Origin: Isoetes taiwanensis
Taxonomy: Eukaryota; Streptophyta; Lycopodiopsida; Isoetales; Isoetaceae
Length of the DNA stretch: 64,000 bases
Reading direction: 5' to 3'
Assembly: GCA_021234155.1 (NCBI GenBank)
Contig: JAJEKV010000137.1
Span: forward strand, 62,001 to 126,000
Position numbers and translations under genes: made by a program
Shown: one piece after another, positions 11,499 to 22,676 of the stretch
Layout of the letters: each line of letters starts with the position of its first letter
Numbering within the stretch: position 1 is the first letter of the stretch
Notes under the pieces: model-generated
The model's input: the letters and a program-made list of their open reading frames with translations, nothing else
Database searches by the model: none
Told to the model about the DNA's origin: nothing

Positions 11499-12751
11499 CC
11501 CCGAGCACCATTATTAGTTATTAACCTTAAACCATATCACACATACCTCTGCAAATCAGCAGGATCCTCCAAAGTCCGGCCATCAGGCAAAGCAAGGGAC
11601 GCCATAGATGCTGCATATCGTCGTTGTCTAGCTGCTCTGAAGAACACCGACGAACTTGTGTCCCCCTCCTTCAATCAAGTAAGGGCCGCCTTCACACGCG
11701 CCTCCTGCACTTTAACCTGCTCCAGAGCAACAATACGCTGCAACACTACATTCTCCCTAATGCCATCAGAAGACTGTGCCCGAATCTTCTCCAACTCCTG
11801 ATAGAGACTATGCAACTCCTGCCGCTCCTGCTGCACACGCTGCCTACCAAAGACCTTGACAAAACGCTTCACCCTGGCCAACGCAGTCACCATACCAGAC
11901 ATACCCTTCATAGATGAAAAGGTATCAAGCCACAACTCCTGGCACTGGGCCGAGAAATCCGCATCAGCCAGAAGCCGGGTGTTCAAACGGAATACCGTCC
12001 GAGAGGGCCGAGAGGCAACCGCACCCTGACTGGACAAAACCTGAGGGTAATGATCAGAAATGGAGGTAGACAGAATGTTACTCCAGCGCAAAGAGGGCAC
12101 ACCATCCAGTGCACAAGGGGAAGCATAGCACCGGTCATGCCTAGCATACGCCCGACCCGCACCAATCTGCCTATTACAATAGGTGAAAGACAAGTCCCCA
12201 GAGACCTCAACCAAGGCCAAATCCTACAACAAACGATACCACTGCTCCCTCTCAAACCCATGCACAACTTGGGTTCCAGAACCAGAGCGGTCTTCTACTC
12301 GCTCTACCATATTGAAGTCCCCTAACAGCAACCAAACAACCTGCAACCCACCAAGGGCTCGCAACTTATTCCGGACTGTGGCCCATAAAGCACCCCGCTG
12401 AGAAGGCTGATTAGGGGCATAAACATTAACAATCCCCCACTCTTGCCCTCCCTCCAACCACTTAATTATTGCTCACCGACCAAACTTGTCTGCTGCAGAG
12501 TACGTGACCTGCACATCCATTCTCCAAGCAATAAGAGTACCCCCACTAGTCCGCCCAGAAGAAGAAGCAATAGAGCTAAACTGCCTACCAACCATATTCA
12601 TGAGCCTGGACATATCACCCCTGTGACACTTATGCTCCTGAATGCAAACAATATCAGGACGCAACTGCCGAAGTGCCAAAGAAACACGGGCCCTCTTACT
12701 ACTAGAGGACCGCACCCCCCGCACATTCCAACTGAGGATCGACCTATTCAT
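11499..12751 (-). pseudogene. LINE 1 APE-type endonuclease and linker, broken
   Basis: Pieces in successive frames read MNRSILSWNVRGVRSSSSKR, then PDIVCIQEHKC, then WGIVNVYAPN, then LLGDFNMVE, then STSISDHYP. These are the ordered catalytic motifs of the apurinic endonuclease domain (N, QEhK, DFN, SDH). A helical linker with many Gln/Glu follows. The parts lie in different frames (breaks near 12465 and 12222), so the ORF is not functional. The starting ATG at 12751 fits the usual start of ORF2 in plant LINEs. Confidence 0.8.
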
Positions 12752-14149
12752 CCCGGAGGAGAAGTGTCCAGCCCCACATGCCTACCCACCAGGCCATCAG
12801 CCCACTCCACAGAGTCATCATCCAGAGCCAGAGGATTAATTACAGCAATGTGATCCACAGCCGCTCTACGTGACATTCCACTTCCAACACGTGTTGGAAG
12901 TCCCCCAGGCATCTCCATAGAGTCATGGGCCACACTAGTCTCTACCTCCAACCCGGCTGCTCCAGCCACCTCATGCTCAGCACATACTGCTACCGGGACA
13001 TCCCCAGCAAGATCACCAGCCCTTCCCACAGCCCTATCCTCAGACCTAGCCACAACCAAATCATCTGAGCCCTCCCTTGAGCCACCACGTCCCCTAGCCC
13101 CGTCATCCAATGGGCGCCCGGTGACAAGCCCCCTTGCCTGCGTCCCACACCACCTCTCCCAACCACACCACCTCGTCCAACTCCACTCACTGCACCACGG
13201 AGTCCTCTGCCTGTTGCCTCAGGAACAGAGGAATCCCGGGCCCTTGCATAAGCACCCGCAACCCCTATCACATCACAATCACCAGCAGGACCAGCAGGAT
13301 CATCAACAGGGTCAGATTGTAGCACAATAGATGGAAACATCCATTTGGATCTCGAGCCATTCAAAAGCTTCAAGCCCGGAAAAGAAAGTGCCGGGGACCA
13401 CTACATCTTTGGAAGAGAAGTGGGCACAGGCTAAAGCAAAGCAGAAAGCAACACAAATCTTGGGGACTGCACAATAGAATGAGCCAAATATACACCCGGG
13501 CCATTAGTCATAGAAACCAAGAAATCAGGGCACCATCGGATCGGGAGGAAGATCCCGAATCTGAACCAACACGGATTTTAACCGGTGTCAAAGAACTGGT
13601 GGACATTGCGGGTATAATCTTCGATACAACACATATGATTCACCCAAAGTATCCACCCCCGACTAACCAATTGCCGCATACGAAGACTCGACCCTCAAAC
13701 ATGATTATGAAGAAATTATTTGGTAGGAATTTCAGAGACCCGACACCTGCAAACCAATCCGCCTCGGATGTCCCAAGAAGCCAAGAGCTAAACCTCCTCG
13801 TGTCCAATATGTAACCCGTAAAGTAGCCCAATACCGCAAAAGAAACTAGATTCTCAATGGTCTGAACATGCCTGGTATGATCAATATCTATCCATGGAGT
13901 CTCTGGAAGAGCTGCCTGCAGGTCAACAGAGTGATGATCCTCCATAAATTTCAAAGCCTCTTGAACACGGGCAGTCCTACACTCCGGAGCCTTGCGCTTG
14001 ATCCAATCTGAAAACTCCGGCCGAGTGATGCGAGCAACAGTGTCATTGCTCCGCCAGGCCGGGCGCACAGGAGTTGGGGCTGCCGCCCTGGCATCCTGAG
14101 AGGTATCCAGGGGCACCCCAGGAGGCACATCAGCTACATGCACCCTAGA
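12752..14149 (-). pseudogene. LINE 1 ORF1, distal part (DUF4283-like)
   Basis: The piece at 14149-13640 includes WIDIDHTRHVQTIENLVSF, GYFTGYILDTRRFSSWLL and GSLKFLPNNFFIIMFEGR. Spacing and wording resemble DUF4283, the RNA-binding-like domain in ORF1 of plant LINEs. Below 13400 the frame shifts into Gly/Arg/Asp-rich tail segments. The N-terminal part of the same ORF lies at 34506-34949, beyond the inserted chromovirus. Confidence 0.65.
14145..14149. other. Target-site duplication CTAGA, left
   Basis: CTAGA directly precedes the TGTGACG start of the 5' LTR and is repeated directly after the 3' LTR at 34501-34505. Removing 14150-34500 and one CTAGA rejoins LINE 1 ORF1. Confidence 0.95.
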
Positions 14150-15771
14150 TGTGACGTTCCACGTATTTATACGGGACACGTACAAATACACACACACGCC
14201 ACCATGGGGGTATGGGAACTTAATTGTAACCTAGGGGGGTTACTCTAAAACGGATTAAATTAGCTATGCTAATTTAACACATTAAAGATAATAACCTATA
14301 ACTTAGGAAATTAAGATTAAATAGGATTAATTAGGCTAATTACTATTTGGGAAGGCGCCACCTGCCCCAATTAGGCAGACATGGGGTTTCCAAGTTAGGG
14401 TCAGTCAACCCCGACCCCTATCCCCGTGTTGACTCCCTCAATTCGCCAAAGAAGGAGCAGGGAGCCGAGCCCATCATACCCATCGAGAGCCACCATACCA
14501 AGTCGACCCCTGTGAAGCAAAAAAAAAAACCCTCAACTCCCAAAGAGATGGAGGCACCCCATGGTAACGAGTCCAAATGTATCTGTAGGTGGCTAGGATA
14601 GCCGTGAATTCTAGATAACGCCCCATTGGCCCTTGGTTGTGTTCGTTTCTCTGTTCTCTTTGTGTTTCAATCATAGAAACTAACCCTTGTTTGTACAAGT
14701 AAGTTCTCTTTATATTCGATTCTGGTTCTTACTCTGAAAGGATGGATTGTTAGTTCTTTGTTTAATCTTACTCTGAAATGGGGGGGATTACGGGGGGTAG
14801 AGACCTCTGAACCGTGTATTGTAGTATGCTCCTAGATAGCACCCTGTAGAGTCCCATTAATTGCGGCCTGTGCACAAGAGCCCACCGGGTCCTAGATGCT
14901 ATGGTCTGGCTTAGCACCAGACAAGGAACACAGTGGTGAAGTGGGGGTGGGGTCCTGCACGAACATACAAGGCTCCTGGGACTCCTACAGTGGGCTAGGC
15001 CTGATAGCCGGTCACGTAGAGGGCCGGGTATGGGTCTGACACTCCCTGGGTGTAGAGGTGTGACCCGTATGGGGCACCTTGCACTTTGAGTAGATTTAGG
15101 GTGAGTAAGTCGGGTACGGATGCGGGGGTCGCTGATGCGGCACGTATTCTCTAGCTCACCCATGGAACCACTGTGATTCTGGAAGGGGACGCCTCCCCGA
15201 CCTGCCTCATCGGACCAGGCGTCATGAACCTGGAGTAGGCTCAGAGGGTGATACCCTGAGCTTGCGTCTCCGGAAGGCTATAGCAAAGCCATAGCATGAA
15301 TTGACCCATCTGCAAAGTGTGCACAGGAGGGGCGGATGGAGTGGACAACCCTAGCCGATGTTCTATGCCAGCCAACGCCATGCCAAGACTCGGTCTGCTG
15401 ATCTCTTGAGGCCCAGCCGTCAGTCGATCCTCATTGGAGTCTGAGCCGGGGTAGAACCTGGGGTTTGGGCGTTTTCTTAGGTTTAGATGCATATTCTATG
15501 CCGTTGGTATTTGGATGGATGCGCCACCCTTCGTGGTGGTTATTTATGTATATTTGTGCTGTGTGCTAACCCTTGTACTCATGCTTCCGCGACGTAGGAG
15601 TCCCATTGAAGGCGTGGGCCGAATGACCCCTTCGTGTCCTTCTTTCGGGCATCATTTCATAGATGACCCGAAACAGACGGAGGGCCCTGCTCATGGTGAG
15701 ATGATCGCCATGGGAGGGGAAAGTCCCCGTATGTATACGGTAGAGAGGGTATATATTACAGGAGCGCCACG
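14150..15771 (+). repeat. 5' LTR of copy B
   Basis: It starts TGTGACGTTCCACG and ends at GGAGCGCCACG, where the 3' LTR has GGAGCGTCACA. The first ~200 bases match the 3' LTR almost base for base. Farther in, differences cluster at GC-rich or palindromic words, for example CAATTAGGCAG here against CAATCGATTGGGCAG in the 3' LTR. The LTR contains no coding sequence of note. Confidence 0.93.
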
Positions 15772-15772
15772 A

Positions 15773-15785
15773 TGGTATCGAGCCA
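15773..15785 (+). other. Primer-binding site of copy B (tRNA-iMet)
   Basis: TGGTATCGAGCCA follows the LTR by one base. It is the plant initiator tRNA-Met site with one base lost from TGGTATCAGAGCC. Copy A has the undamaged version. Confidence 0.8.
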
Positions 15786-16555
15786 TGATTTCGATTGCTC
15801 GAAATCATAGCACTGGCCAAACACTAACTCGTAGCACGGTAGTTAGGAGGAGGCTAAGTCAATGTGTTGTTAGTCCTCTTTGATGTTTGGCTCGGTGTTA
15901 GGTTAAATTAAGAAATAGTAGCTTTAAAGAGGATGGGGCGACTGGAGGGGCCAAGATTGGAAGCCTAGCAAGTGTCAGTAGGTAGCTCAAATGACGAAGA
16001 GGGTGGTTCCATTGGATCGGGCATACTCGAATTACCTTAGAACAGTCGACTCTAGGCGAAAAATGGTCAAGGGCAGGCCCAAAAACCAACTCGGGCGCCG
16101 CTTGCCTTTTGACGCTTTGTAGTCATGATAGAAGAGCTGGAAATGCTGTCGGCGCCCGACCAGTCAAACCCGAGTCAATGCGGGCCCGCCAGGTCAACAC
16201 GGGCGCCGCTTGCTTTTCAACGACTCCCAGTCGAGGCAGAAGCACGTATAATGCAGCCGGCGCCCGACCGTATGTCGCGCGTATTTCCGCCGTATAATTA
16301 TTTTTTTAATAATAAAATTTTAAAGTTAGTAAAAATTTTTTTGAAATTTTAAAAGTTAATTGGCCGTTTAACAAACCGTTTCTTGTCATTTGCTTTTGCC
16401 TTCCGCGCCTCCGACCGCCTGAGCCGCCATCCGCCATCGCCACCAGACCTGACCTTGTTCTTCCGCCCTTGTGCCTTGCAAATCCTAGCGCCCCCTTTGC
16501 CATTTCCTTCGCCGCCAGCGCCTTACTATCTGCCTTCTTCCACCGTAACGCCGCT
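15786..16555 (+). other. Untranslated leader of copy B
   Basis: Between the PBS and ORF a there are about 770 bases without a credible gene. The same stretch occurs in reverse in copy A (7437-8200). It is moderately GC-rich and contains AT-rich runs near 16300-16360. Confidence 0.6.
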
Positions 16556-17839
16556 ATGGCCATCACCAAGAGCGCCCCGGATCCATCTACCTTGAGCATC
16601 GTGGAGATCTACGCCATGATTGCCAAGCACATGGCTACCGACCCAGCCTTCATTGATATATTGTTGGATGAGCTGGTAAACAGGTTTGAGAATAACGATA
16701 GGATTCCATATCCTATCTATCACTTCTCAGAGCCATTCTTGATCCGGCTGAACCTTCGCCAGCTCTCCTACACTATTGTTGAGCAACCTGACATGGTTAT
16801 GATGCTCATCAAATTCTATCCTCCCGAGCAGGGAGGCCATACGGAGGAGGAAGATATTAGGGCAGAGGCCGACCGTGTCAGGGGTTTGGCCAGGGAAGAT
16901 GATCACCAGGAGATTGAGCGGGCAGATACGGCAGCCCGGGGAAAGGAGTAATTTTCGAGGGGCGGCTTTGTTGTCATTGATGGCAGAGCCATCGAGGTTC
17001 CCCCATACCGCTGGCATGAGGGGTCCAACAGTTTTGAATGGGGAGAAATCCCCGATATCAGCTTAGACTATCTGACAACCATTCAGATAGACATGGGTCT
17101 CATGGGACCCACACCCGGCATTTCACGCCGAACTTAATCGCCGTGCCGCAGCCCAGCTTTTTGCTCAGATCCAAGAAGATCTGAGGAGAGCCCGGGAGGA
17201 ACGGGAGAAGCTTGAGCAGGAGGAGCGGGACCGGCAAGACCAGCGGGACCCGCAGGATGGAGGAGCATCTGGGAGTGGGTCATTCCAAACCCGGCGCATC
17301 GACCTTGGGCATCGGAGGAAGGGTCTAGCCCATAAGGCCGGCAGTCAGTACAAAGAGAAATTAAGGACTGTCGGGGCTTTCGGCAAGAAGACGAAGCGCC
17401 GGCCGGGAGGCAAGAAATGCGGATAGCTCCCAACGGTTATTGGGGCTAAAACGGTGCCACCATCGAATGGGGGCCGCTCGCGGCTTAGGGGGCCTGAAGA
17501 AGCCTCCGCGAATGCCAGCCCGGGTACCGTGGCGGTCTGGAGGGAATCCGCCAAGTTCGAGAAGTCTGAGAGCTTCTGATTAGGAAGCTACCCTTCCAAA
17601 GGTTGGTGCGGAGATCGCAAACAGTTCAAGACCGACTCCGTTTCCAAACCTTTGCAATTTTAACGCCCAAGAGGCTGCTGAAGCCTACTTGGTAGCACTT
17701 TTGGTGACCGCCAATCTTTTGCGCGATCCACGCAAAGAGGGTCGCCATAATGCCTATGATTTGGCCCTCGCCCGGGGATACCTGGGAGCATCCTTAGCAT
17801 CTTTGCGGGGCTCCGCAATTGTAAATATTTTCTTGTAAT
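16556..17839 (+). pseudogene. ORF a of copy B: unknown protein with charged coiled-coil, broken
   Basis: The frame starts MAITKSAPDPSTLSIVEIYA and is helical and leucine-rich up to the stop at 16949. The same frame continues past it with GGFVVIDGRAIEVPPYRWHE and ISLDYLTTIQIDMGLM. A shifted frame then gives a charged coiled-coil (LFAQIQEDLRRAREEREKLE) and a basic tail (FGKKTKRRPGGKKCG, stop near 17427). Further coding-like text ends LARGYLGASLASLRGSAIV before the TAA at 17837-17839. It may have been one protein of ~400 residues or two. I do not recognise a family. The basic tail suggests nucleic-acid contact or nuclear location, which is inference. Copy A has the homologue in the same position. 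Confidence 0.55.
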
Positions 17840-17995
17840 ATTTAATAAAAACTTTTATTTTGAATTAAAAGCTTAATTTTTTTTATGTTAAATATAAAAT
17901 AAAATGCTGACGTCAGCCTCAATAAAAGGGTTTAAAAAAAGGACTTTTAAAGTTATTTCAAACGTTTCTCTTCCTCTCTCCTCCCTTCTAGCGCC

Positions 17996-19381
17996 ATGGC
18001 TGCCGCCGACCTTGCCGCCTGGTACCATGATGGAGAGAAATGGGATCCGCAAGTCCCCTTCGACCTGTTGCAACCTTTGCTATGCCAACGCATAGACCTC
18101 CTCGCCAATATGCAGCGGCATCCGGATTACGCCGGATTCCTCGGCTTCTACATGGAGGAAATGCTTCCTCTGTGTATTTCTCTTGGGGATCCTCCCCAGC
18201 TGTATTTGGAGCGGGAGGTAGTCCGGCAGATATTAGGCGGGGACACCCATGCTTATGATGTCTTGAAGGGGAAGCTTCGATGGGGTAAACACCTGCCAGT
18301 GGTCCAACATCAGGGGCAGCAATATCTGGAAGTTACTTTCGCCCTAGCCATCCTCATGGACCAATACGTTGAGGATGAAACCTTGGCCGTAGAAAAGGGC
18401 AAACTGCCAGAGTCTTCCGAGGAGGGGGATGATGAGCACATAGGTATGGGCGACTTTGGCCGTTGGAAACAGCTAGCGGAGGAGTTACCACCGCGCAGTG
18501 AACAAGCTATAGGCTTGTCAGGATTGGACGGCCTTCCAGTTATCTATCACCAAGGGCAAGAGTACCTTCTCTTGGACGATGTTATCTGGACGTATCACAT
18601 GGTGGCCGGATTTCGACGCAAGCGCAAAGACCATATACTTTACGAGCTTGCGGAGTACTGTATGGATGATTTTATCGACTTCACTTCTACCGAGCTTCCT
18701 CCAGAAGTGCAGCAGCTGCTTCAGTTCCGCCAGGAGACCATAGAGCCGGCGGAGACTCTATTACGTCTTCGGGACTTCGTGATGCAGGAGCCGGCTTCGC
18801 AACCTTCACCAGATGCCTTCACGGCTATGGGACCTCACGTCCCAAACATCAATATGGTTGAGGTTCCCTCCGACTCAGATGATGAGGGAGAGGATTTATA
18901 TCATAATCCCGCGCATAACAAGGAGGAGCAACAGGAGCTTAAAGAGGAAGAAGTCCCCATGGACTTGGATAAGGAAGTGGCTACATCCGAGACCCCGCAA
19001 GGGAAGGTGCCGGGTAACCACCTCACCCGTTTCTTTTTGTCAGCCTTCCGACACGGGCAAGTCCTTTTCATAGCCCAAGATCTAGGGCCAGAGGCTGAAG
19101 CTTCATGGTGGGCCCTCCGTGCTCTCTCTACACTGGCCGGCCACAAGAAGCTTCCCTATCGTACGTTTACTTATGTACTCGTACGACGGGATCTCGCCCT
19201 GACGGCCTTGGGTCAGGATATTGCGCCTTGGATGGACATGAAGCTCCTCACGGCAGCCCCATTGGCAGTTGCCTATCCACCGGAGGTTGCATCGGTAGAC
19301 CCTAGGGTAACTCTGCTGCGACACCGACCGCCTCCACCACCTCCTAGGACTACGGATGAAGAGGCGGGACCTAGCTCCTAG
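17996..19381 (+). CDS. ORF b of copy B: intact 461-residue retrotransposon protein of unknown function
   Basis: An uninterrupted frame of 461 codons starts MAAADLAAWYHDGEKWDPQV. Two similar segments (WGKHLPVVQHQGQQYLEVTF near residue 97 and GLPVIYHQGQEYLLLDDVIW near 180) suggest an internal repeat. Residues ~290-340 are very acidic (SDSDDEGEDLY, LKEEEVPMDLDKE). A second globular part follows (FRHGQVLFIAQDLG, KLPYRTFTYVLVRRDLALTA), and the end is proline-rich (RPPPPPPRTTDEEAG). No transmembrane segment or known catalytic motif is visible. The homologue in copy A has the same place and closely similar sequence, so this is an element gene and not a captured host gene. It lies between the PBS and gag, like the extra ORF of Ogre-type elements, but I see no similarity to those from memory. 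Confidence 0.75.
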   Translation: MAAADLAAWYHDGEKWDPQVPFDLLQPLLCQRIDLLANMQRHPDYAGFLGFYMEEMLPLCISLGDPPQLYLEREVVRQILGGDTHAYDVLKGKLRWGKHLPVVQHQGQQYLEVTFALAILMDQYVEDETLAVEKGKLPESSEEGDDEHIGMGDFGRWKQLAEELPPRSEQAIGLSGLDGLPVIYHQGQEYLLLDDVIWTYHMVAGFRRKRKDHILYELAEYCMDDFIDFTSTELPPEVQQLLQFRQETIEPAETLLRLRDFVMQEPASQPSPDAFTAMGPHVPNINMVEVPSDSDDEGEDLYHNPAHNKEEQQELKEEEVPMDLDKEVATSETPQGKVPGNHLTRFFLSAFRHGQVLFIAQDLGPEAEASWWALRALSTLAGHKKLPYRTFTYVLVRRDLALTALGQDIAPWMDMKLLTAAPLAVAYPPEVASVDPRVTLLRHRPPPPPPRTTDEEAGPSS

Positions 19382-19406
19382 ACTAATTGTGCTATGCAAT
19401 TTTCTT

Positions 19407-19411
19407 ATGTA

Positions 19412-19452
<41 letters not shown>

Positions 19453-19483
19453 CTATCTATCTATCTATCTATATCTATATCTA

Positions 19484-19560
<77 letters not shown>
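19407..19560. repeat. TATC and TA microsatellite
   Basis: A run of about 15 TATC/ATCT units passes into a pure (TA)n run ending near 19558. It is the expanded form of the short TA run at 4580-4610 in copy A and marks where the foldback nest entered. A further long (TA)n run lies at 19878-19960. Confidence 0.95.
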
Positions 19561-19872
19561 CATAAAAAATTTTAAAAGCCTTTCCTTAAGGAACGAGCAT
19601 TCAATATGAGCCTTAGGATCTTAGACTCGATCAACGATCAAGATCTCACCATATGAAAGCAATATGAGCCGTAGGATCTATTACATATAATTCCCAAAGC
19701 CACGTGGACCGTAGGATGTGTCCCCTCAATCTGGACCGTAGGAGCATGGTACACCTATTATATGTAAACTCCCATGCCTTCTGGGCCGTAGGATATGTCC
19801 CAAACCCACGTGAGCCGTCGGATCTCGAACGGACGGTCAGATAAGCTCGAAACATAAGAACATATATAGATC

Positions 19873-19939
<67 letters not shown>

Positions 19940-19962
19940 TTATTATATATATATATATATAT

Positions 19963-21740
19963 AAGAAAATTAATGCGTCCTACGGCGCATTGTTCCAGTT
20001 TTAGCATGTTCTTATATTCCCTTTAATTCTACTGGATTCCCTTACATTCTAGAAGTTTCTAGGACATTCTAGAACTTTCTGGAACATTTTGAAACTTTCA
20101 AAACATCCTAGAATATTATAGTCTATTTTATGTTAATTAGAACATTACCCTTAAGTATGTTTGAAACATAAATTATTCATAGAATTAATACTTGGTCTAG
20201 TGGTTAGAGTGGGGGGTTTGGGGGGCTGAGGACCAGGGTTCGAATCCCCCCAATAACATAAAAAATTTTAAAAGCCTTTCCTTAAGGAACGAGCATTCAA
20301 TATGAGCCTTAGGATCTTAGACTTGATCAACGATCAAGATCTCACCATATAAAAACAATATGAGCCATAGGATCTATTACATATAATTCCCAAAGCCACG
20401 TGGACCGTAGGATGTGTCCCCAAGCCACGTGAGCCGTCGGATCTCGAACCCGGCGGTCGGGATCGAATCAATGCGGACCGTGGGACGCAGCGGTACACAT
20501 ATTATATGTAAACTCCGGGCCCATACGGGCGTGAGATCACGTCCCAAACCCACGTGAGCCATCGGATCTCGAACGGACGGTCGGATAAGCGCGACAAACA
20601 TAAGAACATATATAGAGTAGATAGATAGATACAAACATAAGAACATATATAGAGTAGATAGTATCTATCTATCTACTCTATATATGTTCTTATGTTTGTC
20701 GCTTATCCGTGCGGCCGTCCGTTCGAATCCGGCGGCTCCGTGGCTTTGGGGCGTATCCCTCACGGCCCAGATGGCCCGGAGTTTACATATAATATGTGTA
20801 CCGCGCCCTACGGTCCGCATTGATCTCGATCCTCGACCGCCGGTCCGAGATCCGACGCTCACGTGGGTTTGGGGACACATCCCACGGGTCCACATGGCTT
20901 TGGGAATTATATATAATAGATCCCACGGCTCATATTGCTTTTATATGGTGAGATCTTGATCGCTTGATCGAGTCTAAGATCCTAAGGCTCATATTGAATG
21001 CTCGCTCCTTAAGGAAAGGCTTTTAAAATTTTTATGTTATTATGGGATTCAACCCCTCGTCCTTAACCCCCCAAACCCCCCACTCTACCACTAGACCAAG
21101 CATTAATTCTATGAAAAATTTATGTTTCAAATATACTTAAGGGTAATGTTCTAATTAAGATAAAATAGACTATAATATTCTAGGATGTTTTGAAACTTTC
21201 AAAATGTTCCAGAAAGTTCTAAAATGTTTTAGAAATTTCTAGCATGTAAGGGAATCCAGGAGAATTAAAGGGAATATAAGGAAATCTCATAAATTGTAAG
21301 AGAATCTAGGAAAATATACAAGTCTAACGGAATCTCTTAAAATCTAATTGAATCTAAGGGAATCTTCATAATATCTAAGGGAATCTAAGAAAATCTTGAT
21401 GAAATCTTAGAGTTTTTTTAAGATTTTGCAAAGAGCGACAATAGAATGTTCTAAAATGTTTCATAACAAAGGTGTACAATATAAGTCTTGAAAAAAAAAT
21501 ATTCTAGATGCTCAGGGCAAGCGCCTCAGTCTAAAAATAAAAAATGTTTTAAAAATGTTGCACAGATCCAAAATAGATTATTTTAGAAGGTTTTAAATGC
21601 TCATGGGTAAGCACCTCAATCAAAATAGAAAATTCCAAGAGAATCTAGGAGAATCTCAGTAGAATCATTGGTTATCTAGAGCACCGTAAGAACATGCTAA
21701 AACTAGAACAATGCGCCGTAGGACGTATTAAGTTTCTTGT
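19963..21740. mobile_element. Inner foldback element, about 1.78 kb, near-complete inverted repeat
   Basis: It begins AAGAAAATTAATGCGTCCTA and ends with the inverse (GCCGTAGGACGTATTAAG, then TTTCTTGTATATA). The axis is at about 20660, where GAGTAGATAGTATCTATCT sits. Each arm is ~0.7-1.0 kb and contains GTTCTAGAA-rich text, a tRNA-like block and a segment rich in GATCC(T/G)ACGGC words. TA repeats flank both ends. I cannot name the superfamily. Confidence 0.75.
20186..20256 (+). other. tRNA-like block with pol III A and B boxes in the foldback arm
   Basis: TGGTCTAGTGG at 20193-20203 fits the A-box consensus and GGTTCGAATCC at 20237-20247 fits the B-box consensus, with tRNA-like spacing. The T-arm around the B box can pair, but the presumed acceptor strands (ATTAATA and CAATAAC) do not, so it is tRNA-related and not a working tRNA gene. 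Inverted copies lie near 21045-21105 (B box damaged) and 22105-22165 (B box intact). Confidence 0.65.
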
Positions 21741-22570
21741 ATATATATATTATTATTTATGTTCTTATGTTTGTCGCGCTTATCCGACCGTCCGTTCGAG
21801 ATCCGACGGCTCACGTGGCTTTGGGACGTATCCTACGGCCCAGATGGCTTGGGAGTTTATATATAATTCGTATAGACGCGATCCTACGGTCCAGGTTGAT
21901 TTGATCCTGATCGTCGGTCTGAGATCCTACGGCTCACGTTGCTTTGGGACACATCCTACGATGTACATGACTTTGGGAATTATATGTAATAGATCCTATG
22001 GCTCATGTTGCGTGAGATCTCGACCCTTGATCGAGTCCAGGATCCTACGGCCCAAGTTGAATGCTCATCCCTTAGGAAAAGGCTTTTAAAATTTTTATGT
22101 TGTGTGGGGGATTCGAACCCTGGCCATTGACCCCCCAACCCCCCATTCTAACCACTAGACCAAGCATTAATTCCATGAAGAATTTATGTTTCAAATATAC
22201 TTAAGGGTAATGTTCCCATTAAGATAAAATATACTATAACATTCTAGCTAGTTCAGGAATGTTCTAGAATGTTCTGGAAGGCTCTAGAAAGTTTGAGAAT
22301 CTTCTAGAAAGTTCTAGAACATAAGAGAATCTAGGGGGGATCTAAGAAAATTCTTCCCGAAAGTTCCAAATTGTTCTAATAAGTTTTAGAATGTTCTAGA
22401 ATGTAGGGGAATCTACGGGAATGTAAGGAAATCTAGGGAAATACTTCCAAAAAGTTCTAGAATATATTGAAAGTCTTAGAATGTTCTAAAAAGTTATAGA
22501 ATGTAAAGAAACATGCACGTAGGAACATGCTAAAACTCGAACATGCACCGTAGGACGCATTAAATTTCTT

Positions 22571-22676
22571 GTATATATATGCGTGTGATTATGAGATTTT
22601 GGATTGGCAAATGTTTTAGCCATATTGAAAAATGGTGTACCTTATTTACTTGTTAAATACAATACTGTCTTGATAA
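22571..22676 (+). other. Copy B sequence between the two insertions
   Basis: This short stretch (GCGTGTGATTATGAGATTTT and following) matches the reverse complement of 4475-4580 in copy A. It proves that the blocks before and after it are insertions. It ends with ATAA (22673-22676), the target of the TIR element. Confidence 0.9.

Larger units (their letters stand above)
9853..14149 (-). mobile_element. LINE 1, main part, reverse strand, degenerate
   Basis: A non-LTR retrotransposon reads from about 35070 leftward and is interrupted by chromovirus copy B (14150-34500). In order it has ORF1 with a DUF4283-like segment, an APE-type endonuclease and a reverse transcriptase. The RT is cut at 9853 by the LTR of copy A, so the last part of the RT and the 3' end with its poly(A) are absent. 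Frameshifts are frequent. It is the oldest layer of the nest at 3-35 kb. Confidence 0.8.
19561..22570. mobile_element. Nested foldback elements inserted in the TA microsatellite of copy B
   Basis: Four arm segments of one repeat family are present. Direct-orientation arms lie at 19561-19862 (partial) and 19963-20660. Inverted arms lie at 20661-21740 and 21761-22570. Marker words such as AAAAATTTTAAAAGCC, GAACGAGCATTCAATATG and GATCTATTACATATAATTCC recur in the expected orientations. The first and last arms look like an outer foldback whose TA-rich centre received the inner one. The outer left arm lacks its distal part. There is no coding capacity. Confidence 0.75.

Noticed and set aside
10581-13814. 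Several forward-strand open frames of 70-136 codons
   Set aside because: They are antisense shadows of LINE 1 ORF1, endonuclease and RT.
17996-19381. A host gene captured by the retrotransposon
   Set aside because: Copy A carries the homologue at the same place, so it belongs to the element family; an ancient capture cannot be excluded.
19356-19609. Open frames of Ser/Ile/Tyr repeats
   Set aside because: They are translations of the TATC and TA microsatellite.
20186-20256. A functional tRNA gene
   Set aside because: A and B boxes are good but the acceptor strands cannot pair and no normal anticodon arm is evident.
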